Below the pieces are notes generated by a model. The model made no database searches. It saw nothing but the letters and a program-made list of their open reading frames with translations, and was not told the origin of the DNA. From Halohasta litchfieldiae (GTDB lineage Archaea; Halobacteriota; Halobacteria; Halobacteriales; Haloferacaceae), in NCBI RefSeq assembly GCF_002788215.1, contig NZ_CP024845.1, forward strand, positions 2,294,001 to 2,358,000: a stretch of DNA of 64,000 nucleotides, read 5' to 3'. Each line of letters starts with the position of its first letter. Positions within the stretch are counted from its first letter, which is position 1. Positions 27,198 through 36,202 of this stretch are shown here, one piece after another. The translations under genes and the position numbers were made by a program.

Positions 27198-28350
27198 CGT
27201 TGATCATTCCGTCGACCTGCTGTGTAACATTATACATTTCACAGACACGTTTGCGTGCTTCGGCAGCTAATTCTCTGTGTCGTTGTGGGTTGCTCAGGAG
27301 TGTCATGATGGTTGCCGAAAGCTGTTCACTGTCTTTCGGCTCCACTAACAAGCCATTCTTGTTGTGCTGAATGAGCTCTGGGATCCCAGAGGCAGTTGTC
27401 GATATTGGGACTGTTTTCATTGCCATTGCTTCCATAAGCGCGACAGGAATGCCATCCCTGTCACCATCGGCTGCGATGACACAGGGGAGGAGAAATGCCG
27501 ATGCTTCATTTAATTCCTGAATGAGTCGTTCATCACTCACTCGACCGAGTAGCTGAACCTGCTCTGTAAGCCCATTGGAAACGATCTGTTCACGGAAGTC
27601 TGCTTCCAATGGCCCGCTGCCGATGATATGATATTCGATCTCGGGATACTGGTCAGCAACTGCTGTGATAGCATCTATGGCATATCGGATTCCTTTCTTT
27701 TCCACGAATCGTGCAACAGTAAGGAAGCGACCGTCGACAGTGGTCCCTATCGGATTGAATTTTTCGGATCGTATTCCCATCCGAACGACGTCAATAGGTG
27801 TTCCGATACCGACTGTCTCTCTGAGGTAGGTACGATTGTACTCGGATATCGTTACGATCCGATCGACACGGTCTGCAAGCGCGCGGCGTTGGGTATTTGT
27901 TCCCTCTTGAAATAGTCCGAACGCATGGGCAGTGATCGTCATTGGTATGTCAAAACCGATATAACTGAGTGAAAACTTCGGCCAATCGAAGAAATGAGTA
28001 TGTATATGATCTGGAACATTTGGCAGCGATCTTATCTCTCGATTTAAGTGTCCCGCAATGTATCTTGTTCCAATTGCTTTTTTCATCGAGAGTAATTGTA
28101 ACTGATTGTACCCCTCCGCAAGCTTCAGTGGTCGACTAACTGCTTGAATAGCCGACTGAACTCCCGGTGATGGTAGAAATCGTACTGTCGCATCTAGCTC
28201 AGCAAGTTCGTCATGTTTAATGATCTCTCCCGTTTTTTTCAACGCAATAATTGAGATTTCGTGTCCTCGTTGTTCCAATCCATGAATCTCATTGATAACA
28301 AAGCTTTCAGACAGCTTTGGAAATTCGTTTAGTAAATATAGAATGTGCAT
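27172..28350 (-). CDS. GT4-family glycosyltransferase
   Basis: 392 residues, family GT4 (colanic-acid/WcaL-like). It has the N-terminal LLNEFPKLSESFVINEI, characteristic of this branch, then VARFVEKKGIRYAI, YHIIGSGPL, VQLLGRVSDERL and DRDGIPVALMEAMAMKTVPI with the donor-binding glutamates. It acts in assembly of the surface or N-linked glycan. It is read leftwards, 11 bases after the GT2 gene (28362-29315), so the two probably form an operon. Confidence 0.9.
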   Translation of the reverse strand: MHILYLLNEFPKLSESFVINEIHGLEQRGHEISIIALKKTGEIIKHDELAELDATVRFLPSPGVQSAIQAVSRPLKLAEGYNQLQLLSMKKAIGTRYIAGHLNREIRSLPNVPDHIHTHFFDWPKFSLSYIGFDIPMTITAHAFGLFQEGTNTQRRALADRVDRIVTISEYNRTYLRETVGIGTPIDVVRMGIRSEKFNPIGTTVDGRFLTVARFVEKKGIRYAIDAITAVADQYPEIEYHIIGSGPLEADFREQIVSNGLTEQVQLLGRVSDERLIQELNEASAFLLPCVIAADGDRDGIPVALMEAMAMKTVPISTTASGIPELIQHNKNGLLVEPKDSEQLSATIMTLLSNPQRHRELAAEARKRVCEMYNVTQQVDGMINVMNRCAEP

Positions 28351-28361
28351 ATTTCTGCCAT

Positions 28362-29315
28362 TTATGCCGTCGACAACTCAGATCCATCATTAATCGAGAA
28401 CTGTCTCTTAGTCAAGCCGTATAGATACCCAAATCCAACTGCAGCGGTAAACACAAATATTGCGATCAGCTGCTTCAATTGTGCGGTCGAGGGCTGTCGA
28501 ACCAACCTACTGATTCGTAATGGCACGAACTCCATCATCAACCGCTTCAGATACTCGTTTTTGTCACTACTTGTTTCTGGAAGGATTTGATCCATGATCC
28601 GTTTCGAATAACCCTGCCAGAACGACCGGGAAGCCAACCAGCGAAATTCTCCCCGATAATCAAAGAGCGTATGATGAACAATTGCGTCTGTCGTATAGAT
28701 AACACCGTTGCCGGTTAATTTCCGAATCCGAACACAGACCGGAGCTTCGTGAGCTTGAATATGTCGATCACCTTTTCGCCCGGTGTTTTCGTCGTAGCCG
28801 CCAACTTCTAGAAATACGTCTCGTTTATATGAAATGTTTGATCCATACGTGTTCCGCACTTCCTCCATATGTTCACCAAATCCTCGTTCGTCACAGCCGA
28901 CAAGCCAGTAGAACTCTTCGGGAAAGAAGTCCGGTTTGCCAGAAACCCAGTTCGGTGCCACATGTCCACCGACGGCAACTGCATCACTCGACTCATAGAC
29001 TGACACCAGCTCCGAAACCCAATCCGGCTCGGCAACCGCATCATCATCAATCATCGCAACGATCTCCCCAGATGCGAGTCTCGCCCCTTTCGTTCGTGAG
29101 TAGGAGATTCCACGGTTCTCGTCGTTATTATGTATGACGAGATTCTCATGATGACCGAAATCTTCTTGCACACGGTCAAACACCTCCGGATTACCGTCGA
29201 CGACAATAACAATCTCAAGTGGCTCGTAACTCTGAGCTAACACGCTCTCGACGCACTCCGAAAACACATCGTAGCGCTCCATCGAATAGGTACAAATAAC
29301 GACGGAAACGTCCAT
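28362..29315 (-). CDS. GT2-family glycosyltransferase
   Basis: 317 residues from the ATG at 29315 (MDVSVVICTYSMERYD); the nine-codon upstream extension is less likely. The GT-A fold signatures are SYSRTKGARLASGEIVAMIDDDAV (split here: nucleotide-binding SRTKGA, metal-binding DDDA), ISYKRDVF, and a C-terminal hydrophobic helix (LIAIFVFTAAVGFGYLYGL) that may tether it to the membrane. It transfers sugars to lipid-linked or protein-linked glycans. It is divergent from aglB, sharing a 107-base promoter gap. Confidence 0.9.
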   Translation of the reverse strand: MDVSVVICTYSMERYDVFSECVESVLAQSYEPLEIVIVVDGNPEVFDRVQEDFGHHENLVIHNNDENRGISYSRTKGARLASGEIVAMIDDDAVAEPDWVSELVSVYESSDAVAVGGHVAPNWVSGKPDFFPEEFYWLVGCDERGFGEHMEEVRNTYGSNISYKRDVFLEVGGYDENTGRKGDRHIQAHEAPVCVRIRKLTGNGVIYTTDAIVHHTLFDYRGEFRWLASRSFWQGYSKRIMDQILPETSSDKNEYLKRLMMEFVPLRISRLVRQPSTAQLKQLIAIFVFTAAVGFGYLYGLTKRQFSINDGSELSTA

Positions 29316-29390
29316 TAGCCACCGATTGCTCACTCCAGTCAATAAGGATTTCTACATACGAACCAGTTCGTTCCACCAACACTTCACAAG

Positions 29391-29398
29391 GCTTATTG
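29391..29398 (+). promoter_or_regulatory. Likely aglB promoter TATA box
   Basis: GCTTATTG lies 25-32 bases before the aglB ATG at 29423, the position expected for a leaderless haloarchaeal transcript. Confidence 0.45.
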
Positions 29399-29422
29399 AG
29401 TGCTTGAAACTGCTTCAACATA

Positions 29423-32400
29423 ATGAGCAATGCAGCAGAACAGCGGAGCGAGAGTCAGACAGAGTCCGAGAACTCTGTTCTCGCGTATGCCAAGCAGTGG
29501 TATCATATTCCTGTGCTTGTGGCGTTGATGGCGTTTATGTTGGCCACGCGTCTCCGTGCACTAAGTAACTTCCAGAATGGTGGTATTACGTTCCGTGGGA
29601 ACGACCCGTGGTATCATTTCCGAGAGACAACGTATCTCCTCGACAATTTCCCGTCGACAATGCCGTTCGACCCATGGACCAACTATCCATCTGGGGTAAA
29701 TGCCGAGCAGTTCGGGACGCTGTTTGACCAGCTTGTGAGTGGGTTCATTCTCCTGACTAGTTTTGGTGATCCGTCCGGAGAATACGCGACCCTAATTATG
29801 CTTGTTGCCGCACCGGTCTTCTTGGTGCTTGCAGTGATTCCAACATATCTCATCGCAGCTCGCCTTGCTGGACGTGGCCCAGCACTCGCAGGAGTTGCCG
29901 TCCTTGCACTGCTCCCTGGAAGCGTGCTCAATTATACCTTGGTTGGCTTTTTCGACCACCACGCAGCAGAGGTGTTTTTCCAGACACTCGCAGTCTTGGC
30001 TTTCATTGGTGCTCTCAGTGTTGCGCAACGTGAACAGCCGATTTGGGAGTTAGTCGTCGACCGTGATTTTGAGGCTCTTCGAACTCCATTGTTCTACTCA
30101 GTTGGAGCCGGTATCGCTGCGGCTCTCTACATGTGGACTTGGCCACCAGGTGTTCTCCTTGTCGGGTTTACCGGTATCTACTTCGCTATCAAACTCACAA
30201 GCGATGTCTATCACAACCAGAGTCCGGAACCGATTGCATTTGTCGGTGCCGTCTCGATGACAGTCACTGGATTGCTTATGTTCGTTCCACTAACCAGCTT
30301 CAGTATTGGTGGATCGACAAGCTACTCTCTTCTCCAAGTAATTCTTCCACTCGGTGTGGGTCTGGGCTGTGTGTTTCTTGCATTCCTCGCTCGTCAATGG
30401 GATGCCCGTAATCTCTCTTCGTCACTGTATCCATCCGCAGTCGGTGGAATTCTTGCGGTCCTCTTTGGGACCTCTCTACTCGTTATCCCCGGTACGGTCC
30501 GTTCAATCATCAGTCAGTTCTTGAATACAGTTGGATTTAGCGCCAATGCAGGTACACGGACGATTGGAGAAGCCCAACCCTTCCTCAGCCAGGGCTCTCC
30601 GTTCAATATCATCTACTCCGAGTATGGCCTCGCATTCTTCGCTGCGCTCGCGGCCGCACTCATCATTCTCGGTCGACCACTCATCAAAAGCGACGACACT
30701 AATGACACCATCTATGTCGTCGGAAGTCTCGCGACAGTCGGACTCATCTACCTCGCCACACCAGTGCTTGATTCGATTGCTGGTTTCATCGGTCAAGAGT
30801 GGCAGGTCCTTGGCTTGATTATTGCCACGGGCTTGCTTGTCGGTGCAACGCTCCGCCATCGGTATGACGCTGCAGAACTCTACGCGCTCGTCTGGGCGGC
30901 ATTCATCACCTCGGCAGCATTCACACAGGTTCGGTTCAACTACTATCTGGCTATCGTGGTCGCCGTATTCAGTGCGATCTTCATCGGTCAGGTTGTCGAC
31001 GCCGTCGACATCAATGCTACCGGCGAGTCGCTCCGAGAGTCGGTTCAGAGCCTCGAAGGCTGGCAAGTGATGGCTGTGGTGGCCGTTGTCTTGATACTCA
31101 CCGTCCCGCTGCTGGTTCCCTTTGCAGGGTCGGCATGGGCCACTGGTGACCGCAATGGTCCCGGTGGAGTGACCCAATGGGACGACAGCTTCCAATGGAT
31201 GAGCACCGAGACGCCGCAGCCGGGCGAACTTGAAGGCGCGAACAATCCGATGGAGCTGTACGGCACCTACGAGCGTCCTGCTGACGATGACTTCGAGTAT
31301 CCGGAGGGTGCCTACGGCGTCCAGTCGTGGTGGGACTACGGTCACTGGATCACGACCAACGGTGAGCGGATTCCGAACGCCAACCCATTCCAGCAGGGTG
31401 CGACTGAAGCGGCCAACTACCTGTTAGCCCCATCCGAACAGCGGGCAGCCGACGCGCTCGGCGAGAAAATGGGCGACAACGACGAGACGCGATACGTGAT
31501 GGTCGACTGGCAGATGGTGTCGCCGAACTCCAAGTTCGGTGCGCCGATTGTGTTCTACGACGAGGAAGACGTAAGCCAATCCGACTTCGTCAACCAAGCC
31601 TACCCGACTGTCGAAAACGAGCAGGGCCAACAAGGGTTCCGCGCGCCGATCACGCTCCAAACCCAGCGCTACTACGACAGCCAGATGGTCCGGCTCTACA
31701 ACTACCACGGGAGTGCGGCCACCCCTGATCCAACCGTGATCGAAACCGAGCCGACAACCGCTCAAACCCAGAGCGGTCAACAGGTCACGATCAATGCGTT
31801 CGATCCGAATGAGGACATCCAGACGTTCGACACACTTTCGGAGGCTGAAAGCTACGTCAACGAGACGCCCGGTGCACAGCTCGGCGGGATCGGTGCAAAT
31901 CCGACAGAACGCGTCGACGCGCTCGAACACTACCGACTAGTTAAAGCCAGCCAGTCGAACGCGCTCCGTAGCTCTCGGGGCTATCAACAGCAACTGTTCC
32001 AAACAGCCCAGTCGACTAGGCTCGATATCAACGAACTCACCAGAACGACACCAAACTGGGTGAAGACCTTCGAGCGAGTTCCCGGAGCGACTGTCGAGGG
32101 AACGGGTGCAGCGCCGGGCGAAGAGGTCCGCGCAACTGTCGAGATGCAATACCCCGAAGGCAGCCAGACGTTTAGCTACACGCAGTATGCGACTGCCGAC
32201 GCCAACGGTGCCTTCGAGATGACGCTGCCGTACTCCACGACGGGGTACGACGAGTTCGGTCCGGAAAACGGCTACACGAACACGAGCGTTCAGGCAACCG
32301 GCCAGTATACGTTCAGTACTAACGGTACTGCGGCCACGATTCAAACGGGTGTCTCGGAGGCACAGGTTGTCGGGGCCGACGACAGCGTGGTTACTGTCGA

Positions 32401-32449
32401 CATCTCTGAGGCTACAACAGCGGGACAGACTATTGAAAACGGTCAGTAA
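29423..32449 (+). CDS. aglB: Oligosaccharyltransferase AglB (STT3 family)
   Basis: 1008 residues. A polytopic membrane domain (about 13 helices to residue about 570) is followed by a large extracellular domain. The first loop contains RGNDPWYHF with the catalytic-type Asp61; the hallmark WWDYGHW is near residues 636-642. AglB transfers the lipid-linked glycan from dolichyl (pyro)phosphate to Asn-X-Ser/Thr sequons of S-layer and pilus proteins outside the cell. The last 250 residues form beta-rich domains typical of haloarchaeal AglB. The neu and glycosyltransferase genes to the left are the likely source of its glycan; DUF368 follows. Confidence 0.97.
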   Translation: MSNAAEQRSESQTESENSVLAYAKQWYHIPVLVALMAFMLATRLRALSNFQNGGITFRGNDPWYHFRETTYLLDNFPSTMPFDPWTNYPSGVNAEQFGTLFDQLVSGFILLTSFGDPSGEYATLIMLVAAPVFLVLAVIPTYLIAARLAGRGPALAGVAVLALLPGSVLNYTLVGFFDHHAAEVFFQTLAVLAFIGALSVAQREQPIWELVVDRDFEALRTPLFYSVGAGIAAALYMWTWPPGVLLVGFTGIYFAIKLTSDVYHNQSPEPIAFVGAVSMTVTGLLMFVPLTSFSIGGSTSYSLLQVILPLGVGLGCVFLAFLARQWDARNLSSSLYPSAVGGILAVLFGTSLLVIPGTVRSIISQFLNTVGFSANAGTRTIGEAQPFLSQGSPFNIIYSEYGLAFFAALAAALIILGRPLIKSDDTNDTIYVVGSLATVGLIYLATPVLDSIAGFIGQEWQVLGLIIATGLLVGATLRHRYDAAELYALVWAAFITSAAFTQVRFNYYLAIVVAVFSAIFIGQVVDAVDINATGESLRESVQSLEGWQVMAVVAVVLILTVPLLVPFAGSAWATGDRNGPGGVTQWDDSFQWMSTETPQPGELEGANNPMELYGTYERPADDDFEYPEGAYGVQSWWDYGHWITTNGERIPNANPFQQGATEAANYLLAPSEQRAADALGEKMGDNDETRYVMVDWQMVSPNSKFGAPIVFYDEEDVSQSDFVNQAYPTVENEQGQQGFRAPITLQTQRYYDSQMVRLYNYHGSAATPDPTVIETEPTTAQTQSGQQVTINAFDPNEDIQTFDTLSEAESYVNETPGAQLGGIGANPTERVDALEHYRLVKASQSNALRSSRGYQQQLFQTAQSTRLDINELTRTTPNWVKTFERVPGATVEGTGAAPGEEVRATVEMQYPEGSQTFSYTQYATADANGAFEMTLPYSTTGYDEFGPENGYTNTSVQATGQYTFSTNGTAATIQTGVSEAQVVGADDSVVTVDISEATTAGQTIENGQ

Positions 32450-32601
32450 GCACTGACTACTCCTGCAGTTTTCGTCGATCTGAACCACCAACAGCCCACT
32501 CAAGCGTAGCCTCTACCTACTACTCGTCGTCAGTCAGTCAACGACCACTGTCGATTGGTAAACCCGAACTACCTATGTTGTGGGACGCCCAGTAGTCGGT
32601 A

Positions 32602-33588
32602 ATGACAACACTCCGCGAATTGACTGGGATCTATCTCCGCGGTCTCGGTATGGGTGCGGCGGATGCCGTCCCCGGCGTCTCCGGCGGCACTATCGCCCTT
32701 ATAGTGGGCATCTACGAACGACTGATCAGCGCGGTCACCGCTATCCAGCCCGGTCGACTCCGAACGATCCTCGGCGGACTCCGGGCCGAAGGTCGACCCG
32801 AGGCGGTCGGCGCCCTCCGCGAAATCGACACCGGATTTCTGCTTGCGCTCGGTGCTGGGATCGCAACCGCGGTCGTCACCGTCCTCCGGCTGGTCAGCAT
32901 CCTGTTGGAGACGAACCCCGTCGAAACCTACGGCTTCTTTTTCGGGCTGATCGGGGCTTCGGTGGTCGTCCTCTACAGTGCGGTCTCGCTTTCGACACGC
33001 CGTCGACAGGCCGCCGCTGGGGGTGGATTCGTCCTCGCATTTCTGCTCTCCGGCTATGCCGCAGGCACACTGGGGTCGTCGCTGCCAATCATCTTTCTCG
33101 CCGGCGCACTCGCGGTGAGTGCGATGATTCTCCCCGGGGTCTCGGGTTCGCTGCTGTTGCTCATGCTCGGGCAGTACGAGTATATGTCGACCGCGCTGAG
33201 TCGGTTTACCGATGCGCTGGTCGGGAGTCTCAGCGGCGGGCTAACCGACACGCTCGTCGAAGCGGCGGTGCCAGTAGTGACGTTCATGGCCGGCGGCGTC
33301 GTCGGACTGTTCACGTTGGCTCACAGCGTTCGGTGGGCACTCGACCGCTACCGAGAGGCCACACTCGCCTTCCTCGTGAGTCTCGTCCTCGGGGCGCTCC
33401 GAGCGCCGGTCGAACAGACAACGATAGAACTGGCCGATGCTGGCGCGGCATGGACGCCGTCGACCGTTGGGCTGTTCTGTCTGTTTGCCGTGCTGGGCGC
33501 TGGTGCGGTGCTCGTCGTCGACCGACTGGCCGGCGGGATCAAACCCAGTCCCTCACAACCCGCCGAGGGAGAGTCGGAATCAGTGTAG
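32602..33588 (+). CDS. DUF368 membrane protein, polyprenyl-phosphate translocase family
   Basis: 328 residues, about eight hydrophobic helices. Its N-terminal LRGLGMGAADAVPGVSGGTIALI and later MILPGVSGSLLLLMLGQY are the two inverted DUF368 signature halves. Bacterial DUF368 proteins (PopT) return undecaprenyl phosphate to the inner leaflet. Being 150 bases after aglB on the same strand suggests it recycles dolichyl phosphate released by AglB. That function is inferred from the bacterial family and the context. Confidence 0.88.
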   Translation: MTTLRELTGIYLRGLGMGAADAVPGVSGGTIALIVGIYERLISAVTAIQPGRLRTILGGLRAEGRPEAVGALREIDTGFLLALGAGIATAVVTVLRLVSILLETNPVETYGFFFGLIGASVVVLYSAVSLSTRRRQAAAGGGFVLAFLLSGYAAGTLGSSLPIIFLAGALAVSAMILPGVSGSLLLLMLGQYEYMSTALSRFTDALVGSLSGGLTDTLVEAAVPVVTFMAGGVVGLFTLAHSVRWALDRYREATLAFLVSLVLGALRAPVEQTTIELADAGAAWTPSTVGLFCLFAVLGAGAVLVVDRLAGGIKPSPSQPAEGESESV

Positions 33589-33626
33589 CTTCGGCGCCGA
33601 ATCAATGACTCCGGCGGCTCGGCCGC

Positions 33627-33782
33627 TTACTCCCGCGGAACGGCGATGTTGTCGAGGTAACCACCACATGCCCCACAGGTCGTCAGCCGCGTTTCGCTTG
33701 TCGTTCGGGTGCTACAGTCCCGACACTCGAAGTAGTTCAACTCCGGAGCGTAGGGGTCGATATCAGCGTTATTGGGTATCAT
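33627..33782 (-). CDS. Small rubrerythrin-like zinc-ribbon protein
   Basis: 51 residues: MIPNNADIDPYAPELNYFEC then two Cys pairs (ECRDCSTRT...LTTCGACGG) and the ending NIAVPRE. This is the pattern of the very common haloarchaeal 'rubrerythrin-like domain' mini-proteins that bind one zinc. Function unknown, perhaps regulatory. An AT-rich TATA-like box lies 25-31 bases before its ATG (33807-33813). Confidence 0.85.
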   Translation of the reverse strand: MIPNNADIDPYAPELNYFECRDCSTRTTSETRLTTCGACGGYLDNIAVPRE

Positions 33783-33806
33783 ATGACAGTCTAGGCATGA
33801 GCCAAC

Positions 33807-33813
33807 AAATAAA
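33807..33813 (-). promoter_or_regulatory. TATA box of the zinc-ribbon gene
   Basis: TTTATTT on the minus strand sits 25-31 bases upstream of the ATG at 33782, supporting both the gene and a leaderless transcript. Confidence 0.5.
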
Positions 33814-33962
33814 CCTTTTTGCCACTCTCGGCTACTATATCAGACATTCAGACACACGTTTGTGGTTTAATATGGGTTGTTTAGCGCAAAAACTATTCAT
33901 TTGACCAGTCCGGGAGTTCTGCGTGGGTCGTACAGTGTCGCTGTATGGCAACAAAAGTCACG

Positions 33963-33969
33963 TTTAAAT
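33963..33969 (+). promoter_or_regulatory. TATA box deciding the HEWD-protein start
   Basis: TTTAAAT lies 24-30 bases before the ATG at 33993 but inside the longer open frame that starts at 33945. The spacing supports the shorter protein. Confidence 0.5.
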
Positions 33970-33992
33970 CAGTGGACGCCTCGGTTCTCAGT

Positions 33993-34166
33993 ATGACTGC
34001 AGCGCTTCGTCGACCGACAGACCGAACGTGTGAACGATGCGGGAGAGCCGAGCAGTGGAACGCGACAACCGACTCGTGGGAGGTTGTCGGCGATGACCCC
34101 GGCAGCGTCTACTGTATTCACGAATGGGATATCAACGGCCGGTTCGTTCCGTTCGACAGCGAGTAG
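33993..34166 (+). CDS. HEWD-type small haloarchaeal protein
   Basis: 57 residues from the ATG at 33993. It contains RTCERCGR, then YCIHEWDINGRFVPF, the hallmark of the small haloarchaeal HEWD family. The Cys pair plus the later Cys and His suggests a single zinc site. Function unknown. A start at 33945 would add 16 residues but would place the promoter inside the gene. Confidence 0.8.
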   Translation: MTAALRRPTDRTCERCGRAEQWNATTDSWEVVGDDPGSVYCIHEWDINGRFVPFDSE

Positions 34167-34386
34167 TTGTCTGGCCGTCGACTCTCTTCACTTTTGGGCC
34201 ACATCGCCGTGATTCACCGGCTATTTACGTCTCGGGATCAGCTATAGGAATAACCAACGCGCTGTTCCCGTAGACGACGGGTCTCCGAATCGGATCTCCC
34301 GGGCGGTGTCGTGCAGTTGTCGACCTCCTCCGTGGCTGTCTCGATTCCTCGCCGTCTCCGTGGACCAGCTCCCGTTCGGAACACCT

Positions 34387-35730
34387 ATGGAAATAGAAAT
34401 TACGACAGTTGGCGGCTACGAAGAGGTTGGTCGACAGATGACGGCAGTCCGTATGGACGATGACATCGTCATCTTCGATATGGGCCTGAACCTCTCGCAG
34501 GTACTGATTCACGACAACGTCCAGACTGAGCGCATGCACAGTCTGGATCTCATCGATATGGGCGCGATCCCCGACGACCGCGTGATGAGCGAACTCGACG
34601 GCGAGATCAAGGCCATCGTCCCGACCCACGGCCACCTCGACCACATCGGCGCGATCCCCAAACTCGCCCACCGCTACGACGCCCCCGTCGTTGCGACCCC
34701 ATTCACCATCGAACTCGTCCGCGAACAGATCCGCGACGAGGACAAGTTCGACGTCCAGAATGACCTGCAGGTCATGAACGCCGGCGAGACGATGCGGATC
34801 GGCGACAAGACTGAAATGGAGTTCGTCAACGTCACCCACTCGACGATTGACGCCATCAACCCGGTCCTCCACACCCCGGAAGGAGCCATTGTCTACGGGC
34901 TTGACAAACGTATCGACCACAACCCAGTGCTCGGTGATCCGTTCGACATGAAACGGTTCCGCGAGATCGGCCGCGAGGGCGAGGGTGTCCTCTGTTATCT
35001 CGAAGACTGTACGAACGCCAACCGGAAGGGTCGGACACCTTCCGAGTCGGTTGCCCGAAAAGAGCTCCACGACACCATGCTCAGTCTCGAAGATTACGAC
35101 GGCGGCATGGTTGCGACTACCTTCGCAAGCCACATCGCCCGTGTCTCCAGCCTCCTCGAATTCGCTCAAGAGATTGGCCGCAAACCGATCCTGCTGGGGC
35201 GTTCGATGGAGAAATACACCGGGACCGCAACGCATCTCGACGTCGACCTTCCTGACGACATCGAGATGTACGGTCATCGACGCGCCATCGACCAGAGCCT
35301 CAACCGCATCATGAAAGACGGCAAGGAGAACTTCCTGCCAATCGTGACGGGCCATCAGGGCGAGCCACGGGCGCTGCTGACCCGAATGGGCCGCGGCGAG
35401 ACCAACTATGACTTCGACAACGGCGACAAGGTCATCTTCTCGGCCGGGATCATTCCCGAGCCGACAAACGAGGGGAACCGCTACCAGTCCGAGCGCCTCC
35501 TGAAAATGCAGGGCGCACGGATCTACGACGACATCCACGTCTCGGGCCACCTCAGCCAAGAGGGCCACTACCAGATGCTCGATGCACTCCAGCCCAAAGA
35601 GCTGATTCCGGCCCACCAGAACCTGAAAGGCCTGTCGGGCTACGTCGACACGGCCAACTCCTTTGGCTACGAGGTCGGTCGCGACCTTCACATCAGCCGG
35701 AACGGCAACATCCTCCAGCTCACCGAATAG
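34387..35730 (+). CDS. rnj: RNase J family ribonuclease
   Basis: 447 residues from the ATG at 34387 ([15 protein letters not shown]). Metallo-beta-lactamase/beta-CASP fold with the zinc motif [10 protein letters not shown] (about 80-90), the downstream NVTHSTIDA and FASHIARV, and the C-terminal [14 protein letters not shown] and PAHQNLK motifs. Archaeal RNase J is a 5'-3' exoribonuclease in RNA turnover. The 220 bases upstream show no gene. A long antisense frame over it is a coding shadow. Confidence 0.93.
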   Translation: MEIEITTVGGYEEVGRQMTAVRMDDDIVIFDMGLNLSQVLIHDNVQTERMHSLDLIDMGAIPDDRVMSELDGEIKAIVPTHGHLDHIGAIPKLAHRYDAPVVATPFTIELVREQIRDEDKFDVQNDLQVMNAGETMRIGDKTEMEFVNVTHSTIDAINPVLHTPEGAIVYGLDKRIDHNPVLGDPFDMKRFREIGREGEGVLCYLEDCTNANRKGRTPSESVARKELHDTMLSLEDYDGGMVATTFASHIARVSSLLEFAQEIGRKPILLGRSMEKYTGTATHLDVDLPDDIEMYGHRRAIDQSLNRIMKDGKENFLPIVTGHQGEPRALLTRMGRGETNYDFDNGDKVIFSAGIIPEPTNEGNRYQSERLLKMQGARIYDDIHVSGHLSQEGHYQMLDALQPKELIPAHQNLKGLSGYVDTANSFGYEVGRDLHISRNGNILQLTE

Positions 35731-35786
35731 TCGACGCTCTGCAGTCGAACCCCGATTCACCTTGTCTCACTATTTTAAAAGGGTAG

Positions 35787-36110
35787 CTACGCCGCGGCCT
35801 GCATCGACCACACCGCAAGCAGCCCAAGGAGGACTGCTGGAACGAGCGGCAAGGCCAAAAACGTCGCAAAGAACGTCCAGCCGAGTTGGGCTGGGGCGGT
35901 TGGGTACAGATAGATAACGCCGGGAATCACCAGAAAGCAGACGATGACGCCAGCAACGAGAATCCAGCCTTGGCTGCCGAACCCCTCGCCGTCCGGCTCG
36001 CCAGTGTAGGCTTCGGACTCCCCGGATTCGACCGTGCTTGCTTTGTCGGGCCGGTGGACGTAGCCGCCCTCGCTGTGCTCGCCGGTCGACTCGCTGGTGT
36101 CGGAACTCAC
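35787..36110 (-). CDS. Two-helix membrane protein of unknown function
   Basis: 107 residues. A polar acidic N-terminal half (about 1-48) is followed by two hydrophobic helices (about 49-68, WILVAGVIVCFLVIPGVIYL, and 77-103). This layout is common among conserved haloarchaeal proteins of unknown role. It is convergent with rnj and divergent from ilvD, so it is a single-gene unit. Confidence 0.75.
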   Translation of the reverse strand: MSSDTSESTGEHSEGGYVHRPDKASTVESGESEAYTGEPDGEGFGSQGWILVAGVIVCFLVIPGVIYLYPTAPAQLGWTFFATFLALPLVPAVLLGLLAVWSMQAAA

Positions 36111-36202
36111 TGTCTGCTTCTCCGCACTCGGCCCGCAAAGCCCTCACGGTTCGGTTCCTGCTTATCGATCATTTTTAACCCACCGGGCGGCAACTGTGTG
36201 CC

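Noticed and set aside
32580-33608. 342-codon frame overlapping the DUF368 gene
   Set aside because: Arg/Gly-rich low-complexity translation; the 32602 frame has the membrane and DUF368 signatures.
34225-35760. Long antisense frame (511 codons) opposite the RNase J gene
   Set aside because: It mirrors the strong codon bias of rnj, has no recognisable motif, and the plus-strand frame carries the complete RNase J signature.
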